A DNA stretch of 8,802 nt, from positions 1 through 8,802 of the forward strand of contig MHFC01000023.1 of assembly GCA_001804025.1 (NCBI GenBank). Direction: 5' to 3'. Shown here one piece after another: positions 1 through 5,997 of this stretch (position 1 is the first letter of the stretch; each line of letters begins with the position of its first letter). The stretch comes from Omnitrophica bacterium GWA2_52_8 (GTDB taxonomy: Bacteria; Omnitrophota; Omnitrophia; Omnitrophales; Aquincolibacteriaceae). Under the pieces are notes generated by a model. It saw only the letters and a program-made list of their open reading frames with translations. It made no database searches and was not told where the DNA came from. Made by a program: the position numbers and the translations under genes.

Positions 1-758
1 ATGACCCGTTCGCCTTTGGCATGGTGCCGCCGGTCTTTGAGAAAATGGACGTCGATATTGCAGCCGCGCGAACAGCCGTTGCAGAGGCTTTCTTCGCTTT
101 TGAGGTACCACACACGGGCCTTAAAACGGAAATCCTTGTCCGTCAGCGCGCCCACGGGACAAATATCCACCACGTTCCCGGAATAGCGGTTGTTTAATTC
201 CTTGCCCGGAAACACCGTAATTTCCGAATGGTCGCCGCGCTGAATGATCCCAAGCTCTGAAGTTTTCGGGATTTCATCGCAAAAGCGGACGCAGCGGGAG
301 CACAAAATACAGCGCTCGGCGTCCAGCATGACCGTCGGACCGATCGAAACGGCTTTTGGCTTTTTGTTTTTGTTTTCCTGCAGGCGGCTCTCATAAGCGC
401 CGTAGTTCATATAATAATCCTGCAGCCAGCATTCTCCGGCCTGGTCGCAAACCGGGCAGTCCACGGGATGATTGATGAGCAGAAATTCCAGCACGTGCTT
501 GCGCGTCTCCTTGATCTTGTCCGTGTCGGTCCGGACCACCATCCCCGGCTGGACCTCCATGTGGCAGGCAATCTGGAGCCGCGGGATCTTTTCGATTTCG
601 ACAAGGCACATCCGGCAGTTCCCCGCCACCGAAAGCCCCGGATGATAACAATAGAAGGGCACGTCATAGTCCGCCTTTTTGGCGGCTTCAATGACCCGCG
701 TCCCCTTGGGGACTTCGACTTCTTTTCCGTTGACCGTCAATTTGACCATTTCGCTCAT
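1..758 (-). CDS. nuoG: NADH-quinone oxidoreductase subunit G (NuoG), N-terminal 252 residues, cut by window edge
   Basis: This is the large iron-sulfur subunit of the complex I peripheral arm, which passes electrons from NuoF toward quinone. The frame is open from ATG at 758 to the window edge, giving 252 residues of a family usually about 600-900 long. A 2Fe-2S ferredoxin domain comes first, with N1b ligands C37, C48, C51 and C65. The His-Cys3 site for N5 follows (H97, C101, C104, C110), then a 4Fe-4S set C150, C153, C156 with C160 and the later C200-Pro. C226, C229 and C233 match the start of the CxxCxxxC motif of the optional cluster N7; its fourth Cys would lie outside the window. The ATG overlaps the nuoF stop as ATGA, which suggests translational coupling. 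Ferredoxin-type domains also occur in hydrogenases and formate dehydrogenases, but the H-Cys3 site and the nuoEF context make NuoG the clear choice. Confidence 0.96.
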   Translation of the reverse strand, partial: MSEMVKLTVNGKEVEVPKGTRVIEAAKKADYDVPFYCYHPGLSVAGNCRMCLVEIEKIPRLQIACHMEVQPGMVVRTDTDKIKETRKHVLEFLLINHPVDCPVCDQAGECWLQDYYMNYGAYESRLQENKNKKPKAVSIGPTVMLDAERCILCSRCVRFCDEIPKTSELGIIQRGDHSEITVFPGKELNNRYSGNVVDICPVGALTDKDFRFKARVWYLKSEESLCNGCSRGCNIDVHFLKDRRHHAKGERV

Positions 759-2083
759 AATATCGCGCCGACCCCTTCCCCGCGCTTGATTTCCGAGCCC
801 GCACTTTCATAACCGGGCTGTTGCGCCTCTGAGCTCCGTTTTTCACGGATATAAGCCTCAAATTCACTTCTGAATTTCTGCGGATAACTCCGGAGCGGCA
901 TGGCGGCCCCGTCCGCAAGAGCACAGATCGTCGTCCCCCCCATGAAGGAACAGATGTCTGCCAAATTATGGATGTCTTCGCTGCGCCCGTGCCCGCCGGT
1001 GATGCGCGAAAGGATTTTATAAACCCAACCCGTCCCTTCGCGGCACGGCGAGCACTGCCCGCAGGATTCGTGCGCGTAAAACCGCATCGTCACCATGAGC
1101 GCCTCCACCATGCTCACCGTTTCATCGAGGACAATCACCCCGCCGGACCCGGCCATGGAGCCGGCGGCCTTGAGCTGGTCAAAATCCATCCCGATATCGA
1201 TTTCGCCGGCCGATAAAATGGCGGCGGAAAGACCGCCCGGAACAACGGCTTTCAATTTGCGGTCTTCGCGGATGCCTCCGGCGATTTCATAAATCATTTT
1301 GCGCAGGGATATCCCGAGCGGAAGCTCGTAAACACCGGGTTTTTTAACATGCCCGGAAACGCAGAAAAGACGCATGCCGCCGTTCTTTTCCGAACCGAGT
1401 TTGGCAAACCATTCCGCGCCCCGGTTGATGATGAAAGGAAGATAGGACAAAGTCTCGACATTGTTAATCACGGTCGGACACCCGAACAGCCCGACAACCG
1501 CCGGAAAAGGAGGTTTGAGACGCGGAAAACCCTTTTTACCTTCGAGCGATTCCAAAAGCCCCGTTTCTTCGCCGCAGATGTAGGCTCCGGCCCCGCGGTG
1601 CACGACAATTTCCAGATCATATTTCTTTCCGAAAATATTTTTTCCGAGGTATCCGCGGGCATAAGCGTCATCCACCGCCTGCTGGAATTTCCGGTAGGGC
1701 TCCGTATATTCTCCGCGGATATAAACGTAGGCCTTGTGCACATTGTTCGCGTACGCGGCGATGATCATGCCCTCAATCAGAAGGTGCGGCACATGCCAAA
1801 GAATGTATTTATCCTTGAATGTGCCCGGCTCTCCCTCGTCCGCATTGACGACGAGATAAACGGGTTTGCCCGTATTTTGAGGGACAAAACTCCATTTCAT
1901 GCCCGTCGGAAATCCGGCCCCTCCCAATCCCCGGAGGTTCGATTTTTTGACCTCCTCGATCAGTCCCTTCGCATCGAATTTATCAAAAATCAAACGGGCG
2001 GCCCCGTAGCCGCCGTCTTTTTCGTAGGCGTCAAGCCCGAAACTTTCACCCCCGACAAAATATTTTGAAATCAGCTTTTCCAT
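755..2083 (-). CDS. nuoF: NADH-quinone oxidoreductase subunit F (NuoF), NADH/FMN-binding
   Basis: This subunit oxidises NADH through FMN and hands electrons to cluster N3. The protein has 442 residues, slightly longer than the usual 420-430 because of a charged tail after about residue 413. Visible motifs in order are the glycine-rich nucleotide site RGLGGAGFPTG (51-61), NADEGEPGTFKD (80-91), GAGAYICGEETG (164-175) and the N3 ligands C341, C344 and C347 in CGQCSPCREG, with C387 as the fourth ligand in TTICALADG. The ATG lies 3 nt after the nuoE stop with no clear Shine-Dalgarno, so translation is probably coupled to nuoE. The stop overlaps the nuoG start. The closest alternative is the diaphorase subunit of an NAD-linked hydrogenase (HoxF-like). 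The flanking nuoA-E and nuoG genes argue for complex I. Confidence 0.98.
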   Translation of the reverse strand: MEKLISKYFVGGESFGLDAYEKDGGYGAARLIFDKFDAKGLIEEVKKSNLRGLGGAGFPTGMKWSFVPQNTGKPVYLVVNADEGEPGTFKDKYILWHVPHLLIEGMIIAAYANNVHKAYVYIRGEYTEPYRKFQQAVDDAYARGYLGKNIFGKKYDLEIVVHRGAGAYICGEETGLLESLEGKKGFPRLKPPFPAVVGLFGCPTVINNVETLSYLPFIINRGAEWFAKLGSEKNGGMRLFCVSGHVKKPGVYELPLGISLRKMIYEIAGGIREDRKLKAVVPGGLSAAILSAGEIDIGMDFDQLKAAGSMAGSGGVIVLDETVSMVEALMVTMRFYAHESCGQCSPCREGTGWVYKILSRITGGHGRSEDIHNLADICSFMGGTTICALADGAAMPLRSYPQKFRSEFEAYIREKRSSEAQQPGYESAGSEIKRGEGVGAIL

Positions 2084-2086
2084 AGT

Positions 2087-2623
2087 TCAGACAGCCGCTT
2101 GCTTTTTTCCGGAGCTTGTTTTTTGCTCTCCCTTTTTAGCGGATTCGATCAGCTCGTCCAGTTTTTTTTCGGTGAGATGCCCGCAAAACCGGTCGTCATT
2201 AAACTGCAGCATGGGTGCGATTTCGCACGCCCCCAGGCACTCGACCGCATGCAGCGACCATTCCCCGTCCGGCGTCATTTCACCGGTTTTGATGCCCAGT
2301 TTATTTTCAAGATACCGGATCATTTTGTCGCTGCCCATCAAATGACAGCTCAGCGTGCGGCAGACATTAAATCTTTTTTTTGCCTTCGGGGCCGTATAAA
2401 AAAGCGTATAAAACGTTACCACTTCCCGCACATCAATGGGCGGAATTCCAAGATAAGCCGCTACGGCTTCTTCAATCTCCAGCGTAAGATGCCCGTAATA
2501 GTCCATCAGCAGACGCAAAACTTCGAGAATCGAAGCCCGCCGCGTCTCATAACGCGCGACTAACGCGTCTGTTTTCTTTTTGATTTCGGGAACGAATATT
2601 TTAGAAATTAATTCCTGATTCAT
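2087..2623 (-). CDS. nuoE: NADH-quinone oxidoreductase subunit E (NuoE), thioredoxin-like 2Fe-2S protein
   Basis: This is the 24-kDa-type subunit that partners NuoF in the NADH dehydrogenase module and carries the off-path cluster N1a. It has 178 residues. A helical N-terminal part (about 15-75) includes the family block VREVVTFYTLF (65-75). A thioredoxin-like domain follows with the four cluster ligands C88, C93, C129 and C133 (Cx4C, 35 residues, Cx3C; the second pair in ECLGAC). The C-terminal 15 or so residues are Lys/Gln-rich and probably disordered. An AAGGA ribosome-binding site sits about 6 nt before the ATG. A 37-nt gap separates it from nuoD, and nuoF begins 3 nt after its stop. Confidence 0.98.
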   Translation of the reverse strand: MNQELISKIFVPEIKKKTDALVARYETRRASILEVLRLLMDYYGHLTLEIEEAVAAYLGIPPIDVREVVTFYTLFYTAPKAKKRFNVCRTLSCHLMGSDKMIRYLENKLGIKTGEMTPDGEWSLHAVECLGACEIAPMLQFNDDRFCGHLTEKKLDELIESAKKGEQKTSSGKKQAAV

Positions 2624-2660
2624 ATTTTTCCTTGCAATTGACGGAGGCCGGACATGCGCG

Positions 2661-4028
2661 TCATCGGTCCAGTTCTCCGCCGATCATATTGACGGACCCG
2701 AACGTCGGGATGATGTCCGCCATCGTATCCCCCTTGATCATGTGCGACAGCGCCGACATGATCATAAAACAAGGCGGTCTTACGCGCACGCGGTAAGGCG
2801 TTCCGGAGCCGTCGCTCACAACATAAAACCCGAGTTCTCCGTTGGCCCCCTCCACCGGAAGATAAGCCTCGCCTTTCGGCGGCCGGATGCCGTGGCCGTC
2901 CATGATCATCTTAAAATGGTTCATCAAGGCCTCGATATTCGTGTAGGTATCTTCCTTCGCCGGCAGCACAACACGCCGGTCCGGAGACTGGGTTTTGGCA
3001 TAGGAGCTTTGATGCGCCCCTGCGAGCGTCGGATCGACATCGGCCTGATTTTCGCGCAGGCCTTCAATGCGTCCCATCTTGGCCTCATCGACCATATTGC
3101 CCGCCGGGATCACATTGCCGTCCATGTCCAGCAGAACGGGGCCGCCCGGGATCTGTCCCAGCGCCTGTTCGACAATACGCATACTCTGTTCCATTTCTTC
3201 CATCCGGCAAAGATAACGGTCGTAATTGTCCCCGTGTTCGCCGACGGGAACTTCAAATTCAAGCCGGTCATAAACCAGATAAGGCTGCGCGCGGCGGACA
3301 TCATAATCAACCCCGGTCGAACGCAGGAAGGGTCCCGTAATTCCGTAGGAAACGGCATCCTCTTTTGAAATAATTCCGATGTCCTTGACACGGTCGACAA
3401 AAATCCTGTTTTTTGTCAGCAGGCTGTCGCATTCCTTAAGAATCCCGCGCGTTTCGCGGATAATGTCTTTGCATTTCCCCTCAAATCCCGGCGGCAAATC
3501 CCCTTTGACCCCGCCGATGCGCGTATAAGAAATGGTCAGCCGCGCGCCGGTGACCTCTTCGATGAGCTGATAGAACATCTCGCGGGCCTTGATCATATAA
3601 AGGAATACGGTAAACGCCCCGAGTTCCATGGCGGAGGCGCCGACACAGGTCAGATGGTCCGTAACCCTCGATATTTCGCTCATGATCACGCGGATGTATT
3701 TTGCCCGCTCGGTGATTTCAAGCCCGAAAAGTTTTTCGACAGCCAGGCAATAACCGACGTTATTGATCAGCGGGGAAACGTAATTCAGCCGGTCCGTATA
3801 GGGAATGACCTGCAAATAACCGCTTTGTTCGGAGGATTTTTCGAAGGCCCGGTGAAGATAACCGATTTCGACATCCGAGTTGAGGATAATTTCTCCGTCA
3901 AGCTCGGCAATAATCCGTACAATGCCGTGCATCGCCGGGTGCGCGGGACCGATGTTGAGAAGCATGGATTCAGTGCGTGTCTTTTTTAACGCGGATCGTG
4001 GATCGTGAGTCGTGAGTCGTAAGTTCAT
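2661..4028 (-). CDS. nuoD: NADH-quinone oxidoreductase subunit D (NuoD, 49-kDa type), with an internal insert and an unusual N-terminus
   Basis: NuoD forms the quinone chamber with NuoB and descends from the NiFe-hydrogenase large subunit. The translation has 455 residues, against roughly 400-420 for a stand-alone NuoD. GPAHPAMHG (27-35) carries the quinone-pocket histidines (H34 aligns with Thermus Nqo4 His38), Y83 lies in DRLNYVSPL, and the end VNMIGGELDR is typical. About 50 residues (roughly 300-350, NVIPAG to TQSPD) sit between the usual GGPV and RVVLPAKEDTY blocks and appear to be an insert. Residues 1-12 are translated from a heptamer array belonging to the neighbouring mobile element. 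Homology seems to begin near residue 14 (KKTRTESMLLN, compare family LKTEEMTLN), so ATG 4028 is preferred to ATG 3965. Neither start has a good ribosome-binding site. ATG 4028 follows the IVP stop by 3 nt. Confidence 0.95.
   Translation of the reverse strand: MNLRLTTHDPRSALKKTRTESMLLNIGPAHPAMHGIVRIIAELDGEIILNSDVEIGYLHRAFEKSSEQSGYLQVIPYTDRLNYVSPLINNVGYCLAVEKLFGLEITERAKYIRVIMSEISRVTDHLTCVGASAMELGAFTVFLYMIKAREMFYQLIEEVTGARLTISYTRIGGVKGDLPPGFEGKCKDIIRETRGILKECDSLLTKNRIFVDRVKDIGIISKEDAVSYGITGPFLRSTGVDYDVRRAQPYLVYDRLEFEVPVGEHGDNYDRYLCRMEEMEQSMRIVEQALGQIPGGPVLLDMDGNVIPAGNMVDEAKMGRIEGLRENQADVDPTLAGAHQSSYAKTQSPDRRVVLPAKEDTYTNIEALMNHFKMIMDGHGIRPPKGEAYLPVEGANGELGFYVVSDGSGTPYRVRVRPPCFMIMSALSHMIKGDTMADIIPTFGSVNMIGGELDR
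3994..4021 (+). repeat. Heptamer array, nuoD-proximal end (4 units of about GATCGTG/AGTCGTG)
   Basis: There are four contiguous 7-bp units, two GATCGTG followed by AGTCGTG and AGTCGTA. On the minus strand they are read through in the nuoD frame as residues 3-12 of the annotated NuoD. A matching inverted array lies at 4396-4423. Confidence 0.85.
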
Positions 4029-4031
4029 AGT

Positions 4032-4412
4032 TTAAGGGTTCAATTTTTTTAAAAGATTCTTGATCATACGGCTTTCATGATCCAAATATTCTGATAATTC
4101 AAAAAAAGGTATTTCACTAACGTAACTCCGCCTCTGAGCAATGATCAAATGTGTTTCCAGCTCGGAACACGAGCCAAGCGCAATGCTGCAAAACTACCGA
4201 TATTCCTTGGTATACTGCCGGGCATAGCCTTCCGCGATATTTGACGGGATGGATATGGCCGCCCGCTGCATCTGGGATGCCAAGCCGAATCTTTCATGAA
4301 CAGGAAATTTACTTGTAATCGAATAAACGCGATCTACAATTTCAATTCCTTTTCTCCAAACTTCCAAGTCCTTATAGCTTTTAATCTGTTTTATTTCCGA
4401 TACACGATCCAC
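4032..4412 (-). pseudogene. S23/IVP-type four-helix-bundle protein, interrupted by an in-frame TAG at codon 73
   Basis: The first 72 codons (GTG start at 4412) encode a recognisable S23 / 23S rRNA intervening-sequence protein. They contain IKSYKDLEVWRKGIEIV (10-26), then KFP, and the family hallmark AAISIPSNIAEGYAR (51-65). TAG at 4196-4194 stops it after YTKEYR. The same frame then continues for 53 more family-like codons (FCSIALGSCSELETHLIIAQ, ending NLLKKLNP) to TAA at 4034-4032. That makes 126 positions, the normal family length. The family often has Gln after KEYR, so CAG to TAG is the simplest explanation. No frameshift is needed. Members form small helical bundles, often pentameric, with no established catalytic activity. 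Low GC sets it apart from nuo. Alternatives are a sequencing error or suppression of TAG; none of the nine complete genes here ends in TAG. Confidence 0.85.
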
Positions 4413-4423
4413 GACACACGATC
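4396..4423 (-). repeat. Heptamer array, nuoC-proximal end (inverted copy of the 3994-4021 array)
   Basis: Read on the minus strand the units are GATCGTG, TGTCGTG, GATCGTG and a degenerate TATCGGA. The GTG start codon of the IVP gene (4412) lies inside this array, so the repeat supplies both the start codon and the first residues VDRVS. It begins 7 nt after the nuoC stop codon. Confidence 0.85.
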
Positions 4424-4430
4424 TCCGTTA

Positions 4431-4913
4431 TTAATTTTTGGGACCGATCAAGGGTTGTCTTTTGCTGTAAGGATAATCTTTACGGAGCGGGTGCCCTGAA
4501 AACTGTTCGTACATGAGAATCCGTCTTAAATCCGGATGCCCTTCGAAACGGATGCCGAACATGTCCCAGACTTCGCGCTCCAGCCAATTGGCCACGCCCC
4601 ATTCCGCGGCCAATGACGGCACCACGGGATCCTGTTCATCCACTTTCACTTTGAGCCGCAGCCTGTGGTTTTTTTTTGTCGAATAAAAGTGGTAAATGAC
4701 TTCAAACCGCGGTTTCCATTTCAGCGAAAGCCCGTCAACGGCCGTAATGTCAGTCAGCATGTCGCAGTCAATGTTATGATTATTTCGCACAAACTGAACG
4801 ATCGTGAGAAAAGCGCTGCGGTCGGCAACCGCAGTCTCATCCCCATGCTGATTATGAATTTCCCTGACCGCCGCTCCGAATTTTTCCTGAAGTTTTATAT
4901 GTATGCCCGTCAT
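4431..4913 (-). CDS. nuoC: NADH-quinone oxidoreductase subunit C (NuoC, 30-kDa type)
   Basis: This subunit has no cofactor and packs against NuoD and NuoB in the peripheral arm of complex I. It has 160 residues, the usual length for an unfused NuoC. The family signature is clear at 111-131: LEREVWDMFGIRFEGHPDLRR (LEREVWDMFG then IRFEGHPDLRR), followed by the conserved tail GHPLRKDYPY (140-149). NuoC is separate from NuoD here, unlike the fused NuoCD of E. coli. The TAA stop (4433-4431) is followed in frame by a second TAA and then CGGAG, where a nuoD ribosome-binding site might once have been; the IVP element now begins there. The ATG has only a weak GAG upstream and lies 9 nt after a perfect 7-bp hairpin. 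Confidence 0.97.
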   Translation of the reverse strand: MTGIHIKLQEKFGAAVREIHNQHGDETAVADRSAFLTIVQFVRNNHNIDCDMLTDITAVDGLSLKWKPRFEVIYHFYSTKKNHRLRLKVKVDEQDPVVPSLAAEWGVANWLEREVWDMFGIRFEGHPDLRRILMYEQFSGHPLRKDYPYSKRQPLIGPKN

Positions 4914-4922
4914 TTGAGTCTC

Positions 4923-4937
4923 AATCCGTTACGGATT
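4923..4937. repeat. Short perfect inverted repeat in the nuoC leader
   Basis: AATCCGT and ACGGATT are perfect 7-bp complements around a single T, ending 9 nt before the nuoC ATG (4913) on the transcribed strand. A hairpin here would sit at or beside the ribosome-binding position. Any regulatory role is inference. Confidence 0.5.
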
Positions 4938-4978
4938 CTCCGTCCCGCGGCCGGCGCGCCGCAATAAGCTCTGAATTA

Positions 4979-5111
4979 GAGCATCTAACAAATCCCCCTT
5001 TCGCTTTGTCATTGCGAGGAGGCGAAGCCGACGAAGCAATCTCAAAGCCTGAGATTGCCGCGCCCGCCAAAAGTACCAGCGGGCTCGCAATGACAATTTT
5101 GTTAGGTGCTC
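4979..5111. mobile_element. MITE-like palindromic repeat element between nuoB and nuoC
   Basis: This non-coding element of about 133 bp has nested inverted repeats. The outer ends are GAGCATCTAACAAA (4979-4992) and the complement of GAGCACCTAACAAA (5098-5111), with one mismatch. A perfect 13-bp inner repeat TTGTCATTGCGAG pairs 5006-5018 with 5084-5096. A 9-bp hairpin lies at 5036-5044 with 5050-5058 (GCAATCTCA/TGAGATTGC), and a 6-bp stem GCCCGC/GCGGGC pairs 5062-5067 with 5079-5084. TTA occurs directly on both sides (4976-4978 and 5112-5114) and could be a short target duplication. The ATTGCGAGGAGGCGAAGCC type core resembles a repeat I remember as common in many bacterial genomes; that is memory, not a search. 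It leaves nuoB and nuoC intact and would fold into a branched RNA in the nuo transcript. Confidence 0.75.
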
Positions 5112-5123
5112 TTAATAAAAATT

Positions 5124-5600
5124 TCAAACTTCCTGCTTTTGACGCTGGATTTTGTCCTGCAGCTTCATCAAACCATCCAGCACATTTTCAGGGCGCGGAG
5201 GACAGCCCGGAATATAAACATCCACCGGAATAATGGTATCAATGCCCTGCACCGTGGCGTAATTGTCATAAAAACCGCCCGTGCATGTGCAAACACCGAA
5301 AGCCACCACCCACTTGGGGTCCGCCATTTGGTCATAAATTCTTTTGAGTACCGGCGCGATCTTGTGCGAGATGGTCCCCACCACAAAAAGAACGTCCGAT
5401 TGGCGCGGCGAAAAACGGGGCAGCCCGGCCCCAAAACGGTCCACATCGTAATGCGAGCAGGCCGTCGCCATATACTCCATCCCGCAGCACGCGGTCACAA
5501 ACGGATACTGAAAAATGGAGAACTTCCGGGCCCAGCCGATGGCCTGGTCCAGTTTCGTGGTCGAAAACCCCGCTTCCCCCATTTCATTCATCATTTCCAT
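5124..5600 (-). CDS. nuoB: NADH-quinone oxidoreductase subunit B (NuoB, PSST type), cluster N2 protein
   Basis: NuoB holds cluster N2, the terminal 4Fe-4S cluster that reduces quinone. It has 158 residues, normal for the family. N2 ligands are the tandem C38-C39 (VTACCGMEYMA), C104 in GVCTCTGG, and C133 in YIPGCPPRPE. C106 is an additional Cys near the third ligand, where many homologues have Ser or Asn. SHYDVDRFGAGLPRFSPRQSD (49-69; SHYDVDRFGAG then LPRFSPRQSD) is the classic family block. Several ATGs cluster at the start (residues 1, 3, 4 and 7). The first is preferred because AAGGAG precedes it by 7 nt. This start overlaps the end of nuoA by 10 nt. The stop lies 12 nt downstream (in transcription sense, before) of the MITE-like element. 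Confidence 0.98.
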   Translation of the reverse strand: MEMMNEMGEAGFSTTKLDQAIGWARKFSIFQYPFVTACCGMEYMATACSHYDVDRFGAGLPRFSPRQSDVLFVVGTISHKIAPVLKRIYDQMADPKWVVAFGVCTCTGGFYDNYATVQGIDTIIPVDVYIPGCPPRPENVLDGLMKLQDKIQRQKQEV

Positions 5601-5947
5601 TGAAAGGCTCCTTTTCTCCAGGCATAGACAAACCCCATTTCAAAAATCGCGAGGAAAAACAGCATGGCCCAAAATGCAGGCGCCCCTTCTTCGCGAAAAA
5701 CAACAGCCCACGGAAAAAGAAAAATCAGCTCGATATCAAAAATCACAAACAGCATCCCGACAAGATAAAATTTTACGGCGTGCCGCCCGGTCGGGGCCTC
5801 AAACGGATCATTGCCCGTTTCAAACGGAAGGTTTTTTGCAGGATTGGGTTTCTTCGGCCCCAGACTCTGGGTGAGAACAATAAATAACAGCGAGAACCCC
5901 GCCGCAATCAGAAAAGTCACGAAAATTCCAAAATAGGAACCCAGCAC
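5591..5947 (-). CDS. nuoA: NADH-quinone oxidoreductase subunit A (NuoA, ND3 homologue)
   Basis: This is a small membrane subunit at the junction of the peripheral and membrane arms. It has 118 residues with three hydrophobic segments at about 4-26, 60-83 and 90-110. The second carries the family motif FDIELIFLFPWA (70-81), including D71 and E73. The TM1-TM2 loop, whose conformation reports the active/deactive state in mitochondria, reads NLPFETGNDPF (39-49). The Cys of the familiar YECG form is Thr44 here. The start is a GTG with an AGGA-type ribosome-binding site about 9 nt upstream; no ATG fits better. It overlaps nuoB by 10 nt and follows the TPR gene by 50 bp. Confidence 0.96.
   Translation of the reverse strand: MLGSYFGIFVTFLIAAGFSLLFIVLTQSLGPKKPNPAKNLPFETGNDPFEAPTGRHAVKFYLVGMLFVIFDIELIFLFPWAVVFREEGAPAFWAMLFFLAIFEMGFVYAWRKGAFQWK
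5608..5613 (-). promoter_or_regulatory. Ribosome-binding site deciding the nuoB start
   Basis: AAGGAG lies inside the nuoA 3' end, 7 nt before ATG 5600. It selects the first of the clustered nuoB ATGs over the one at 5594, which would give an ATGA overlap with the nuoA stop. Confidence 0.7.
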
Positions 5948-5997
5948 TTTTACATTTCCTGGTTGTTACAATTCCACAAGTTTAAACACACGCCTGC

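Larger units (their letters stand above)
3994..4423. mobile_element. Putative S23/IVP mobile element bounded by inverted heptamer arrays, inserted between nuoC and nuoD
   Basis: A segment of about 430 bp contains the IVP gene and is bounded at both ends by four tandem 7-bp units. On the + strand at 3994-4021 the units are GATCGTG, GATCGTG, AGTCGTG and AGTCGTA. On the minus strand at 4423-4396 they are GATCGTG, TGTCGTG, GATCGTG and TATCGGA. The arrays are therefore inverted relative to each other, like terminal inverted repeats built of heptamers. The interior is AT-rich (about 35-40% GC in sampled stretches, against about 55% in the flanking nuo genes). I see no transposase and no convincing target-site duplication. 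Calling it mobile is an inference from the structure, the composition and its position in an otherwise tight operon. S23/IVP genes are known as inserts in 23S rRNA genes and also occur elsewhere in genomes. Confidence 0.55.

Noticed and set aside
1349..2068. Long open frame of 239 codons on the + strand
   Set aside because: It lies wholly antisense to nuoF, which has all family motifs. The + strand translation is Arg/Phe-rich with no family resemblance; it reflects the codon bias of the real gene.
2742..3368. Open frame of 208 codons on the + strand
   Set aside because: It is antisense to nuoD and its translation shows no recognisable domain.
3994..4021. CRISPR-like repeats
   Set aside because: The units are 7 bp with no spacers; this is a short tandem array, not a CRISPR.
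4032..4196. Frameshift in the IVP gene
   Set aside because: The downstream part is in the same frame as the upstream part. A single TAG codon explains the break, with no indel.
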